Source of the DNA: Bactrocera neohumeralis
Lineage: Eukaryota > Arthropoda > Insecta > Diptera > Tephritidae
DNA: 64,000 nucleotides
Assembly (NCBI RefSeq): GCF_024586455.1
Contig: NC_065923.1
Location: 49,670,264 to 49,734,263, forward strand
Reading direction: 5' to 3'
Shown here: one piece after another, positions 10,501-22,500 of the stretch
Layout of the letters: every line of letters begins with the position of its first letter
Position numbering within the stretch: the first letter of the stretch is position 1
Translations under genes and position numbers: made by a program
The notes under the pieces: model-generated
Database searches by the model: none
Told to the model about the DNA's origin: nothing
What the model saw: only the letters and a program-made list of their open reading frames with translations

Positions 10501-13500
10501 ATCCATCTGTAATTTTGCGCATGTGAGACCAGAATAAGGCATCACGTTGACTGGCGGGCCAGATACGTTTATGCGTTTGTAAAAAGACAAATGTGTCTGG
10601 TGAAATTTTCTCTAATATAGTACAGTCTTCCAAGGTTGCTGTAAATTTTTAAATACACTGTTATATACATAAATGTTTCATATTTTGAGATTATATCCTT
10701 ACTCTCCCATTCATTGCGAAATTCGGGCATGAAAAAGTAATGACACATTTCGCGTGCAGTTACCCCATTGACACTGTGATATGCTTTCAATGGGTCCATC
10801 ACTAAGCCATTCACTTCCTCTTCACGCTTGTACATTTTTATTTCACCTTCATCTGCAAATATTTGCCAACCATTACCTCCTTGGCCAACTCCTTCGCGAG
10901 CATAATGTAACTGCTCGCGGCATACACGATCGATCTGCAAATTAAAACGAAATTTGTTAAAATATACCCAAGTAACATATACAACTCAGCCGAATATGTT
11001 TTTAATACATGTAACAGCAATTATAAGTTTAGTTATCATTATTTTTATTCACTTTAGTTTACCTCAGGCCAGAGAATGTGGCTTCTAGCTAAACCCCCGG
11101 TACCGAACTCATCTGTACTGGGATCATTTCCTTTTTGTTGAGTTTGATATGGCACATTGGCCAAAGTCAATGATTGTTGCGTCTGCAGTTTTAGTTTCGC
11201 ACGAATCTGCATATCCTCTTCGATCTTTTCTAGTCCAGTTTCAACTGCATCAAAGAACTCATCTTCCGGCAAAGTGGAATGAGGACCCTCCTAAAAATTT
11301 TAAGCGAATATTTAATTATATAGGACAAAGAAAATGTATATTTATACCAATGCATAATATGTACATGTTTCATTTTTGAGATATTATATTAAAATATTGG
11401 GTAGTCGAAAAAGTCTTTTCGTATTTTGTCAATAGATGTCGTTGCAGTCGTATATCTCCAGTGCTAAAAATCACAATGTGTCATACCATATAGTGTTGAA
11501 AAGGTGAGCATCGGAATCCAAGCAAATGAATTAAACTCATACACTGACCGATATATTCAACATAAGGTTATTTGGAACAAGTAAGGAAGTGCTAAGTTCG
11601 GGTGCAACCGAACATTTTATACTCGTGGCGGATGTTCGAAAATTCTGATATTTATTATATAGGGGCTAGGCCAAGTTTATGCTCAAATTTATCTATTTTA
11701 GGCACAAAGATCCACTGTTATGAGTAAAACACGCTCTTTTATTTTCACTGGGATAACTCACATATATTGGCCAATATATGTGGTACAAAGTCACCGTGAA
11801 GTTCGAAAATCTCTATATTAAGTAAATGGGGGCTAATTGTTAAGAAGTATTAGTCCAATTTAACCCATTTTCGACATACAGACATACCATTATAAGAGAA
11901 GGATTATCCTTTAATTTCAGTTATATATGTATTATATCACACATTGACCGACATTTTCGATCAAAAGTCAACTATAAGCACCGGGGTCTAAATATTCGGT
12001 ACCTAGGGTTTTAAACAGTTATTTATTAGACTTAAACAATTTTCGGTCATAGGGTGGCACATACTAAAGACATTATTCGTGCAAAGTTGTATCCCATTAT
12101 ATTAACAGCTTCTAAACATTGTGCTATATGGGAAGTAGGCGTGGTTGTTGTCCGTTTTCGTTAATTTTCACAATGTAACATAAAAATGTAAAAAGAATGT
12201 GACGTACGAAATTTTGTCGAAATTGGTTGGTCGAGTCCCGAGATGTGGGATTTCACCAAAAAGTGGGCGGTGCCACGCCCATCGCTCAATTTTCACTCCG
12301 GCTCCAATCTCTCTCATAACATCTCGGTGGTAGAATTTAATGTCTCTGGCGTATTTAGTTATTGATTTAGCGTGCTTTTAGTAGTTTTTAACAGTACCGT
12401 TATATAGTAACAGTACCACCCATTTCATTCTTTTTCACACTGTCGGTAGACTCGTACTCAGCAAATTTGGTTGTTGTAGCATAAGTGGTTTAGGAAATAT
12501 GTACTTTAAACATAAAAAAAAATTTTCCCGCAGTTGCCCCTTGCTACTGCGATTCTATGTACCAGCTTAGTGTTAGTTATGGCACTTTATATGTTTTCGA
12601 TTTGTGGGTGTGGCCGTGGTCTGATTACGCCCATCTACGAACTCGTAATTTTTTTTTTTTTTTGTATTAAGGAACGAACGTACCAAGTTTCATCAAGATA
12701 TCTCAATTATTACTCAAGTTACAACTTGCACGGACGAACGGACGGACAGAAGACAGTCAACCGGATTCCAACTTTTCTCGTCAACCTGATCATTTATATA
12801 TAAATAACTCTATATCTATCTCGATTAGTTTTAGGTGATACGTACAACCGATAGGTGAACAAAACTATAATACTCTGTATCAACTGGTTGCAAGAGTATA
12901 AAAACTAGTATAGTATATGGGAGTTGGAGGTAGTATCGACCCCATTTTATTTCTTTTTGCCAATACCACATACTATTAGCATGCCAAAAGCTCGCTGAGA
13001 TTATTAAGGTACCTCACATACCATCACCGTATGTTACTCCATATGACACGGATGTCTTATGTTTGTTATATGGGCTTTTCGCCCTGTTTTATCCATTTTA
13101 AGCGCAAAGAAACACTGTTATCAATGAAAAAAGCTATGCCATTTCCGTTTAGATAACTCTCATGTTGGCCGATATATGCGGCATAAAGTGACTGGAAGTT
13201 CGAAATCTTTGTATTAGCTATATGGAAACTAAAGGAAGTATTGACCCGATTCAACCAATTTTTGACACAGTATCTATGTCCGGAAAGGATTACCCCTGAA
13301 TTTCAATTATATATCTCACACATTGACCGAGATTTGCGGAAAAACTTTCGATACCTAGGGGATTGAACAGTTTTTGTTGAAGTTGAACAATTTTTGATCA
13401 TAAGGTGGCATTTTCCCAAGGGCATTATTTGTGCAAAATTTTATCCCGTTATATTGATTGCTTCTTGATTTGTACACTGGAGTGGGAAGAGTCAGATATA

Positions 13501-16500
13501 ATTTAAAATTGTGTTATATGGGAAGCAGTCGTGGTTTCAATCCGATTTCGCCCATGTTCGTACTGTTACATATGACATATGTAATGTGAAAAGAATGTCA
13601 CATACCAAATTTGAAGTCGGGCGGGTGCCGAGATATATACTTCCACCTAAAAGTGGGCGGTGCCACTTACTTGGTCAGTTTTAGCCCGACTTCTGTTAAA
13701 CTCTCATGTACCACCTTGATGTCTCTAGCATATTTACTTATTGATTTAGGGCACTTTTAGTAATTTTAACAGTACCGTTATATGGGAAGTGAGTAGTGGT
13801 ATGCACCGATTGTTATCTATGTTACGTTTCCAGTTCTTCTTTAATGGTTAAACTAGGATGCCTCTTTAAATAGACTGCTTCAAAACGTTTCTCATACAGA
13901 GCACTCATTTTTTTTCTTACTTCACGGCACGACGTGACACATTAAGATCCAAAAAAACTGGCCGAATTGTATGCGTCAGTGAGCGCAATTGAAAATATAT
14001 AATTTGCATACAAATAAAAACAGTTTTCCGCGAATTGCAAAGGAAAAACGTTATATTTTGAACTAACTGTAAGTAGTAGTACATATTATTGAACACAACT
14101 TTAAATGTAGACTCACTTTTGGGATGCTTGCTGTAGTATTTTTTCTTTTATACAAGTATGTTGAGTGTTTAATTAAATTTTTTTCATTTACATAGTTTCT
14201 TTTTAACAACATTTTCTTTAAATTTAAACAGTTATCAAATATTTTTACATTCAATTTTATTCTTCAGAAAGATAAATGCACATATTTAAACATACATATA
14301 TGTATATAAATAGTTCATACGAAAAGAACGAATAATTTTGCAAAAAGTATTGGACAAATAAAATTCACATTTTTAGTAGTAAAGCCAACCGTGGACGACC
14401 AAAACTCTCTACTTACAGTACACAAATAACATTTAGGCAGAAGCGGTTACCATTTTGGACATAACTCTCTGAGTAATATATGGAATATGTGCGCTCTAAC
14501 TACACGTCAGGTCGATCAGTGTTGCCATTAAAATATTTGTTGACTTTAATTAATCTGGAACTGGGCTTCCAAAAGAAACGTTTGTACTTTTGGTTATGTG
14601 CGTTAAATCAAACTATCATATAATCGTTCTGTCCATATTACTTGCAAGTTTTTGTTCGTGTTTAAATGTGTAATGTTGAATTAGAAACATGCCGATAAAG
14701 CTCGTCCATGGGAACGTAAGTATCCCTGATTTCGTTGATTTTAAAGCTGATTTCACAATTTTTATATCGAAAAACAGTGCACTCGCTTTTCACAAAAAAT
14801 ATATATGTACTTGTATATTGAAATTTCCGCGATTAAAACAATCATTATTTTTGTAATATTACTTTTGACTAGCGTTGGCAACCACAACTACCTATTTGGC
14901 GGTCAAAACTTGAACGTGTAGTGCATTTTAACTATTTATTTTTTCCATTTCTTCCAACAACGTTTACTTTTGTATACGGTTTACTTAAAATAATGCTAGC
15001 AAACATTGTTTTGGACTAGATCGGACGTTATAAGATACCTTGCCTAATTAGTTTACTTGGAAATCCACACTGAAATAAAATTAAGCACGTGCGCATGCGT
15101 ATTGCTGACCTTGAAGCGCAGTGGTCCTCGTTTTTAATAAGTTAAAATAGTATATAAAAAAATAAAAAATAAAAACATTATTACTGTATATTTTTTCAAC
15201 GGTCTGCAGCTGGGTGTTCGTGCCAAGCCCTTTAATTATACCGTGAACAGGGTATATTAAGTTTGTCACGAAGTTTGTAGCACCCATAATGAAGCGTTGG
15301 AGACCCTATAAAGTATATATAAAAATTATCAGTATGTTGAGCTGAGTCGATTTAGCCATGTCCGTCTGCCTGTCTGTATATATACGAACTAGTCCTTCAG
15401 TTTTTAAGATATCGTTTTGAAATTTTGCAAACGTCATTTTCTCTTCAAGAAGCTGCTCATTTGTCGGAACTGCCGATGTCGGACCACTATAACATATAGC
15501 TGCCATATAAACTGAACGATCGGAATCAAGTACTTGTATGGAAAACTTTCACATTTGACAACGTATCTTTACGAAATTTGGTGTTAGTTATTGTTCATAG
15601 AGATAATATAATATCGGAAGAAATTGTTCAGATCGGCTTACTATAGCATATAGCTGCCATACAAACTGAATACGTAGTTACTAAAAGATATGCACCTGTG
15701 AAGGGTATATTAGCTTCAACTCTCATTAATTAATGTTGCCTAACTTTTATCAATAACAAACAACTTTGTATATAACAATATATTATGCACATATGTATAT
15801 GAATATATTCAAATCTATGTACATGAACATACATTTATATATAATTTATATACTTATGTATGTACAAATTACGTGTCGCGCTGTTTGTCTGGGGTAAATT
15901 TCTAAAATACTAGACCAATTTTAGTAAAATTTAGCACAGTGTGTCCAGTTTGATCTCACTTAAAAAGTCGGATAGTTTATATCTTATTTTTATTAAAAGT
16001 TAAAAACATTCATAAATTAAAAAAAAAAATTCAAATCATATACATATGCACGTGCTTTAAAAATTTATGTAAGAACCATTTGAATATTTTATTACTTAAA
16101 AAAAAACAAGAAAAAATGTTAATTCGGTTGCACCGAAGCTATAATATTCTTCACAAATACATACAAAATCTTGATTTGGATCGGTCAGTTTGTATTGCAG
16201 CTATATGCTCTAGTGGGACGGTCTGAACAATTTCTTCGGAGATTGTACCGTTTCTTTGGAGAATTATAGTACATGCCAAATTTTATGAAGATATCTCGAA
16301 AAAATTGACTTGATTCCGATCTTTAAGTTTGCGGCGGTATCGGCAGGTAGACAGACAGGCATGACTAAATCGACGCAGCTCGTTATGCTAATCATTTGTA
16401 CAGGGTTCTCGGGGTGTAACCAACTTCAGACAGTTGCGCAGCTGCCGCACTGGAATCAGCTGTTTATAAATTTGACATTGAATGACAGTTCGGAGTATTG

Positions 16501-19500
16501 TTCACAAGTGTACAAAAGCGCTTTGCCAAAAGTGAACGCAAAAAAAAGTGTTCTGCGAAGGAATTCAAACGTAATAGTGTGTGATTGCTTTATATTTAGC
16601 TGGAAAATCACAGCCATCAATTGTTCGTAAGCGCAAACACTTTAATGTGAATAATGTTTTTGTTTATCGCACCAACACTCGTTACAATGATACTGGTAGC
16701 ATCGCAAAACGCTATGGAGGTGGTCATCAAAAGCCTGCAATGTCACGTGAGATGGTTCGGAAAGTGAAGAAGCGACTTGAGCGAAATCCACGACGAAGTG
16801 CCAATCAAATGGCTAAAGAACTGAAAATATCTGACCGCAGCATCCGACGCATATTGAAAAATGAGCTCAAGGTCAAGCCTTACAAGTTCCAAAAGGTCCA
16901 TGATCTCACACCGAAGCAGCAACAAGTAAGACTTGAGAGAGCGAAGCAGTTGCTTCGCTTGGCCGAAAGCGGTCAAATTTCGAACAATGTGTTTTCTGAC
17001 GAAAATTTTTTTCCAACTGAGCAATTCGTAAACTCTCAAAACGATAGGGTTTACTTGACCGACCGTTCATACGAGAATCTAAGTCATCAGTTGGCCACCA
17101 GAAGGCAGCACCCGCCAGAAATAATGATTTGGGCCGCTGTCACTGCAGATGGGCGCTCTCCAATTGTTTTCATCGAGCCTGGCGTCAAAGTAAGCGCGAC
17201 ATATTATCGGGAAAGTGTCCTGGAGGCTGCATTAAAGCCGTGGGCAAACAAACATTTCGGTCGCAAACCATGGACGTTTCAACAAGACCCAGCACCGTCT
17301 CACAAAGCGCGAGTGAACCAAGAATGGCTGAAAAACAACGTTCCGAACTTCATTACGACCACACAATGGCTCTCGAATTCACCAGATGCGAATCCAATGG
17401 ATTATTCTCTCTGGGCCATTTTGGAGAGCAAGGTCCGAAGTAAAAAATACACCAGTCGCGAGATGCTGAAGAAAGCCATTGCCCGTGAGTGCGCCAAAAC
17501 ACCGGCAAGTCACATTCGAGCAGCTTTCGATTCGTTTTTTGACCGTCTCAAGGCCATAGTTAAGGCAAAAGGTGGTCATATCGAGCAAAAGTGAATTGGT
17601 TCTGAATTTATGATTATTTTCACACATTTTGTACTTTAAAATAAATAAAAATAATTTTCCAAATCAAATTTATGGTTTTTTTAATTGGTTACACTTCGAG
17701 TGCTCTGGACCCTGTATGAACTACTGCGATCAAATTGAAAGGTGAATTTTTAATTTATACTTCGCGTTTTTCGAATCGGTAAATTGTTTTTCTGTAACTT
17801 GGTAGTACTGTTAGTGACATCTATGCTAAATTTCACGTCAAAATATTCATAAGTATTTGAGATACGCGTCGTTTTGTGAGTCTCTAAAAAGTGAATTCTT
17901 CAATTTTTGCTATGTCTGAATTTATTGAACAAAGAAGTGCGATAATGCACCATCTAATACTGCATTGGTTATTCGAAATGATTCACCATATTTTCAACTA
18001 ATATCGTACCGCAACCACCACATTCGCCTGATTTACCCTCGTGTTACTTCTGGCTATTCAGTAAATTAACAAGACCACTCCGAGGACATCATTTTGACTC
18101 AATTGAGGATATAAAAGCTGAATCACGACCGAGGATTTTTCCAAGTGCTATGATAACTGGAAAATTCGTTGGCATAAGTGTATTGCAGCGGGAGGGGACT
18201 ACTTTGAAGGAGATGGACAAAATTCACCTTTCAATTTTATTACAGTAGTATATTTTACCGTATATATCAGTCAATATGTAAGAAATTTTAGCAAATGTAA
18301 AATAACATATACTTGTAATATTGGATATAGTTATCACAGTTTAATGCAGAAAAATTTCGAAATCGGTCCACCAGTTACCTAACTCCTATTTACATATGTA
18401 TTACATATACCATTTCGTTATTTTAGAAGGCTTTACAACGAATATGTTGTTCAGTGTGTCAGCTATATTCATAAAATTGCGTAGAAATATGTTCTCGAGT
18501 TTACTTAACCAATGTCAGAAATTTAGGCAACCAGTCCAGATCCTGAATATGAATGATTTTCAACATAAAAAAATTCTCAGAAACATAAAACAAATACATC
18601 GACTCAAAAATAAGTGTATACCTAACCTATGCGGATATTTCGAATAATGCATGCTGAAATCTAACGAAACCTTTTAATACCTTTAACAGGGTATATTGCG
18701 TTTGCCATCATTTGTAACACCAATAGGGAAACGTCGAAGAACCTATAAAATATATACAACTGTGTTCGAAATAATAGCAGTGGCTTGTGAAAATTATAAC
18801 AATGTTAGTTTTACACTTAAAAAATTGCACTCATTTAATTTTTTTATGCCAGAACATGGACCCAAATATTGCCACTCTGGGTTAACATTTTTTTTGATAC
18901 AGTTATCACATTCTTTGAGTCCCGTTATTTTTTATGCTGCGTATTTGCTTTTTGCTGTGATTTAAAATAGCAGTGTAAACGAAATAATCATTTTGTTTCA
19001 AAGAATTTGATTGAAATGCGAAAATTGTAATTAATGTTAATTCAAACAAAAGTTCATTAGTGAATAGATCGCTCTTTAAATTTTAAAATATATGTCTTTT
19101 GTAAAAATGGGCCGAGCCAAACATTGCTCTAAAGAAGAACGAAATCTCATTAAAAAAATGTTGACGGAAAGAAAATCTTACAAGTTTATCGAAGATTTGC
19201 TCGGATGTTCTGCCAAAATGATTGCGAATGCAAAAAATGGAAACAAAATCCCGAAACAAGGTAAGGAAAGTTGTGGCTTTGGCCCGAGAAAAGCCATTTT
19301 ATACCTCAAAAAAAACTTAAAGATCAGTTAAACCTTAGTGTTGCTGCGTCAAAAATAAGAAAAAAGTTGATAGCAGCTAAAGTCTATGGCATGAGCCCAA
19401 GAAAGGTGCCATTACTTAAGCCCCGACATGTGCAGGGCAGAGTTCAATTTGCGGAAGACCACCTGCATTGGTCAGTCGAAAAATGGCGCAACACATTGTG

Positions 19501-22500
19501 GTCCGATGAAACAAAAATTGTTTTATTTGTTTCCGGAGAACGCCGACAGTATATACGAAGGCCAATAAACGCTTCATTTGATTCTAAATATGTTTTACGG
19601 ACGGTAAAACATGGAGGTGTCAAAATCAATGTATGGGGGTGCTTCTCTTACTATGGTACAGGCCCGTTATTTTGGATTCAAGAAAACATGGATGCCAAAT
19701 TGTACGTTGAAATAATGGAGTCGACTAAGCTAAGCTACCACACGATGAATGAAAAATGCAGTTGAAATGGGTCTATCCACAAGATAACGACCACAAACAT
19801 ACCAGCAGGTTGGCAAAAAATTGGTTTGCTCTAAATGGAGTTGAGGTTATGGGTTCACCGAAACTTAATCCAATTGAGAATCTTTGGGCAGAGGGCAAAG
19901 AAGCTATAGGGAAAGAGAATCCGAAATACTAATTGTTTAAACTTTATTTTATATTATTACAATGAATTAATTGATTTTTGATGTAAAATCCTCAATATTG
20001 CTATTATTAATCACAGCTGAAATTTTCATTTACAAACTTTTTTATTTATTTAAAGAAGAACTTTACCTTATTCTTTAAAGAAATCATATTTCTTTTAAGC
20101 TTGAATATGAGCGAATTAAATACAATAATAATAACCCATAATAAAAATCAATTACACGATTTTTTTGCTTCATTTAAATTCCTGGTTATACCACTGCTAT
20201 TATTACGAACACAGTTGTATATATATATACTATATATACATAAATGATCAGGTTGACGAGCTGAGTCGATTTAGAATGCATTTCCCCAACTTTGATCCTT
20301 TCATATTGAGGGACTATAAAATGAAGGTTACCCTTTCCCTACTTGTTTAACATAATGTTTGGCCTACACCTGAAAGTATTTTCCTTACAAATTGCGAAAG
20401 TGTAAAATTTTGGGTTACACCCGAACTTAGCCTATCTTACTTGTTTATTTAATAAATAGACCAAGTCATAGTGTTGGAGTAAGGCCTTTTAAAATAAAAA
20501 GTTAATTTCAGAAAAGCCAAATGCACTATATATGTATATGTAATATCAGACATCCTTTTGACAGGCCGAAAAGGAGCTGCCTTTGTCTGAATTTGGTATC
20601 CCCGGAGAACTATAATTTCGTCGATATTTCGAGATATACGACGTCATTGACATAGGTTAGTAAATTAAAAGACAGCGGGTCCGCAGTATCCGCCGGGGGA
20701 ATCAGAGGAAGAGGAATACCTATACTCCGATGGAAAAACCTGGCTACACTTGGGATCTTCAAATGGTAATATTTGTGGCCGAATCGCGATGAACCGGCGC
20801 AAATGGTACTCCCCCACGACCAAACTCTTGATTCTAAGCTAAACTGTCAACAATTGGATCATCTGAAGGAAGTAATAGACAGAGATTGACCAGAAGCTCC
20901 TTGAGCCTGATTGGGATATTCGTTTGAAACCATCGAATATTTCGGACCAAGCACCACGTGATTACTACCTGATCCTGTTTAAGAGGATGATGCTGGTGAA
21001 AAAATAGCCACAAGAGAAGCTTTTGAAGTCGACTGTCCTAGTTTATTATTCATAGGTACTAGGTTTTCTTTGAGAGTGACATTATGAAACTTCCTTCAAA
21101 ATGGTAACAAATTATCGAACAAAGTGCTCCATATTTGATCTAAGTTGAATCATTCTAACTTTAAGTATGTTAAAAAATCTTCAATTTAACTATTTTCTGA
21201 TGATATTTGTTCATGAAGCGGCATCGGCATTGGACAAAAATTGGGAATTGGTCGGACAATAATTAAGTCTTGAACTATATATAGTAAAAAAGCTGCTCAT
21301 AATATCATGAATACTGCTCATAAAACAAAACTTAATCTTCCAACATTACATTATTGATTAGCATCTTTATGGAATCGTTACAGAAATAACATAGATGTAT
21401 TTTGAAATTCTTTAAGGGGGTATTCTGGTCTAGAAATTTAAAAAAATCTAAATTTTTTTTTATATTTTCAAAGTTTAACTATTCAAAAATATGTGTACAA
21501 GAGGATTTTTCAAAATTCAAATTATTTTCGGAGATATAGACATTTTTCTGACCCGGCATCCAAACTGGTTCGGCCGGAACTAATCGAACAAAAGACATTA
21601 CGCGAAACTTTAAACGCGTTTTTCTCAAAGCTGACTTTTTCGGAACGATACCCACGATTTCTCAGGTTCTATGGACCGATTTACTTGAAATTTTTATAGA
21701 GTCTTCTGTATAGGCTTGTCTATGGTTGGAACTAGCCCCATCCCCAAATTTTTATTTTTATTATTTTTAAAAAATTCGAAATAGTCAGAAAAAGTGATCC
21801 AAAAAAACTTTTTTTTCAGGCAGTCGCCACTTTGTGAAAAAAATTTTTTCCCACTTTTCCGTAGTTCCGCCCATTGCGACATTATTCTAGATTAATAATC
21901 TTTTTTTTTGGTTTCAGATAACTATTAGGGTTGAATGGGTATGGTCACGTGGAAATTTTTAGAGACCCCCCACTTTGTCAGCTCATAATTTTTGAAATTT
22001 TTTCCTTTTTTTAGTTTTTAATTTTTTTCTGTACTTTTCTAAAATGAACAAATAACTAATAAAAAATGGACAGTAAAATATTAATTGCCTTTTTTTTACG
22101 ACACTTTAAAAATTACCTGAAATTCATGCTTCTAGACCAGAATACCCCCTTAAAACAAACCAATATTCGATAAAGTTGATTATATAAATATTGTACTATT
22201 ATTGTATTTTTTTCTTATATTTATTTCTAGTACAGCGCTTAATACTTACCTCTAAATCCGGCCCTGGATATGAAATACGTTTGACTTTTTCGATTTCGTC
22301 TTTGTATTTTCTGTAAGATAGAAATAAACAAAGTTTTGGGAGTATGTACTATTGTATATTGTGAAACTTACAAGTATCAAATTCTAAATATGCACACGCG
22401 AATGCTTTTAAAATTACATAAATTATGATAAGAATGCTATAGAAAGGGGAAAACTCAAAGCAAACAAGTAAGAAAGGGCTAAGTTCGGGTGCAACCGAAA

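Larger units (their letters stand above)
18681..20440 (+). repeat. Repeat family B copy split by a Tc1 insertion
   Basis: 18690-18756 (aacagggtatattgcgtttg ... acctataaaatata) continues after the Tc1 element at 20218-20440 (gatcaggttgacgagctgag ... cacccgaacttagcctatct). Compare the uninterrupted order at 15240-15350. The nesting shows that the Tc1 element is younger than this repeat copy. Confidence 0.65.

Noticed and set aside
16310..16630. 106-codon ORF before the maT transposase
   Set aside because: It crosses the end of repeat family B, the maT terminal repeat and the broken transposase start; not a gene.
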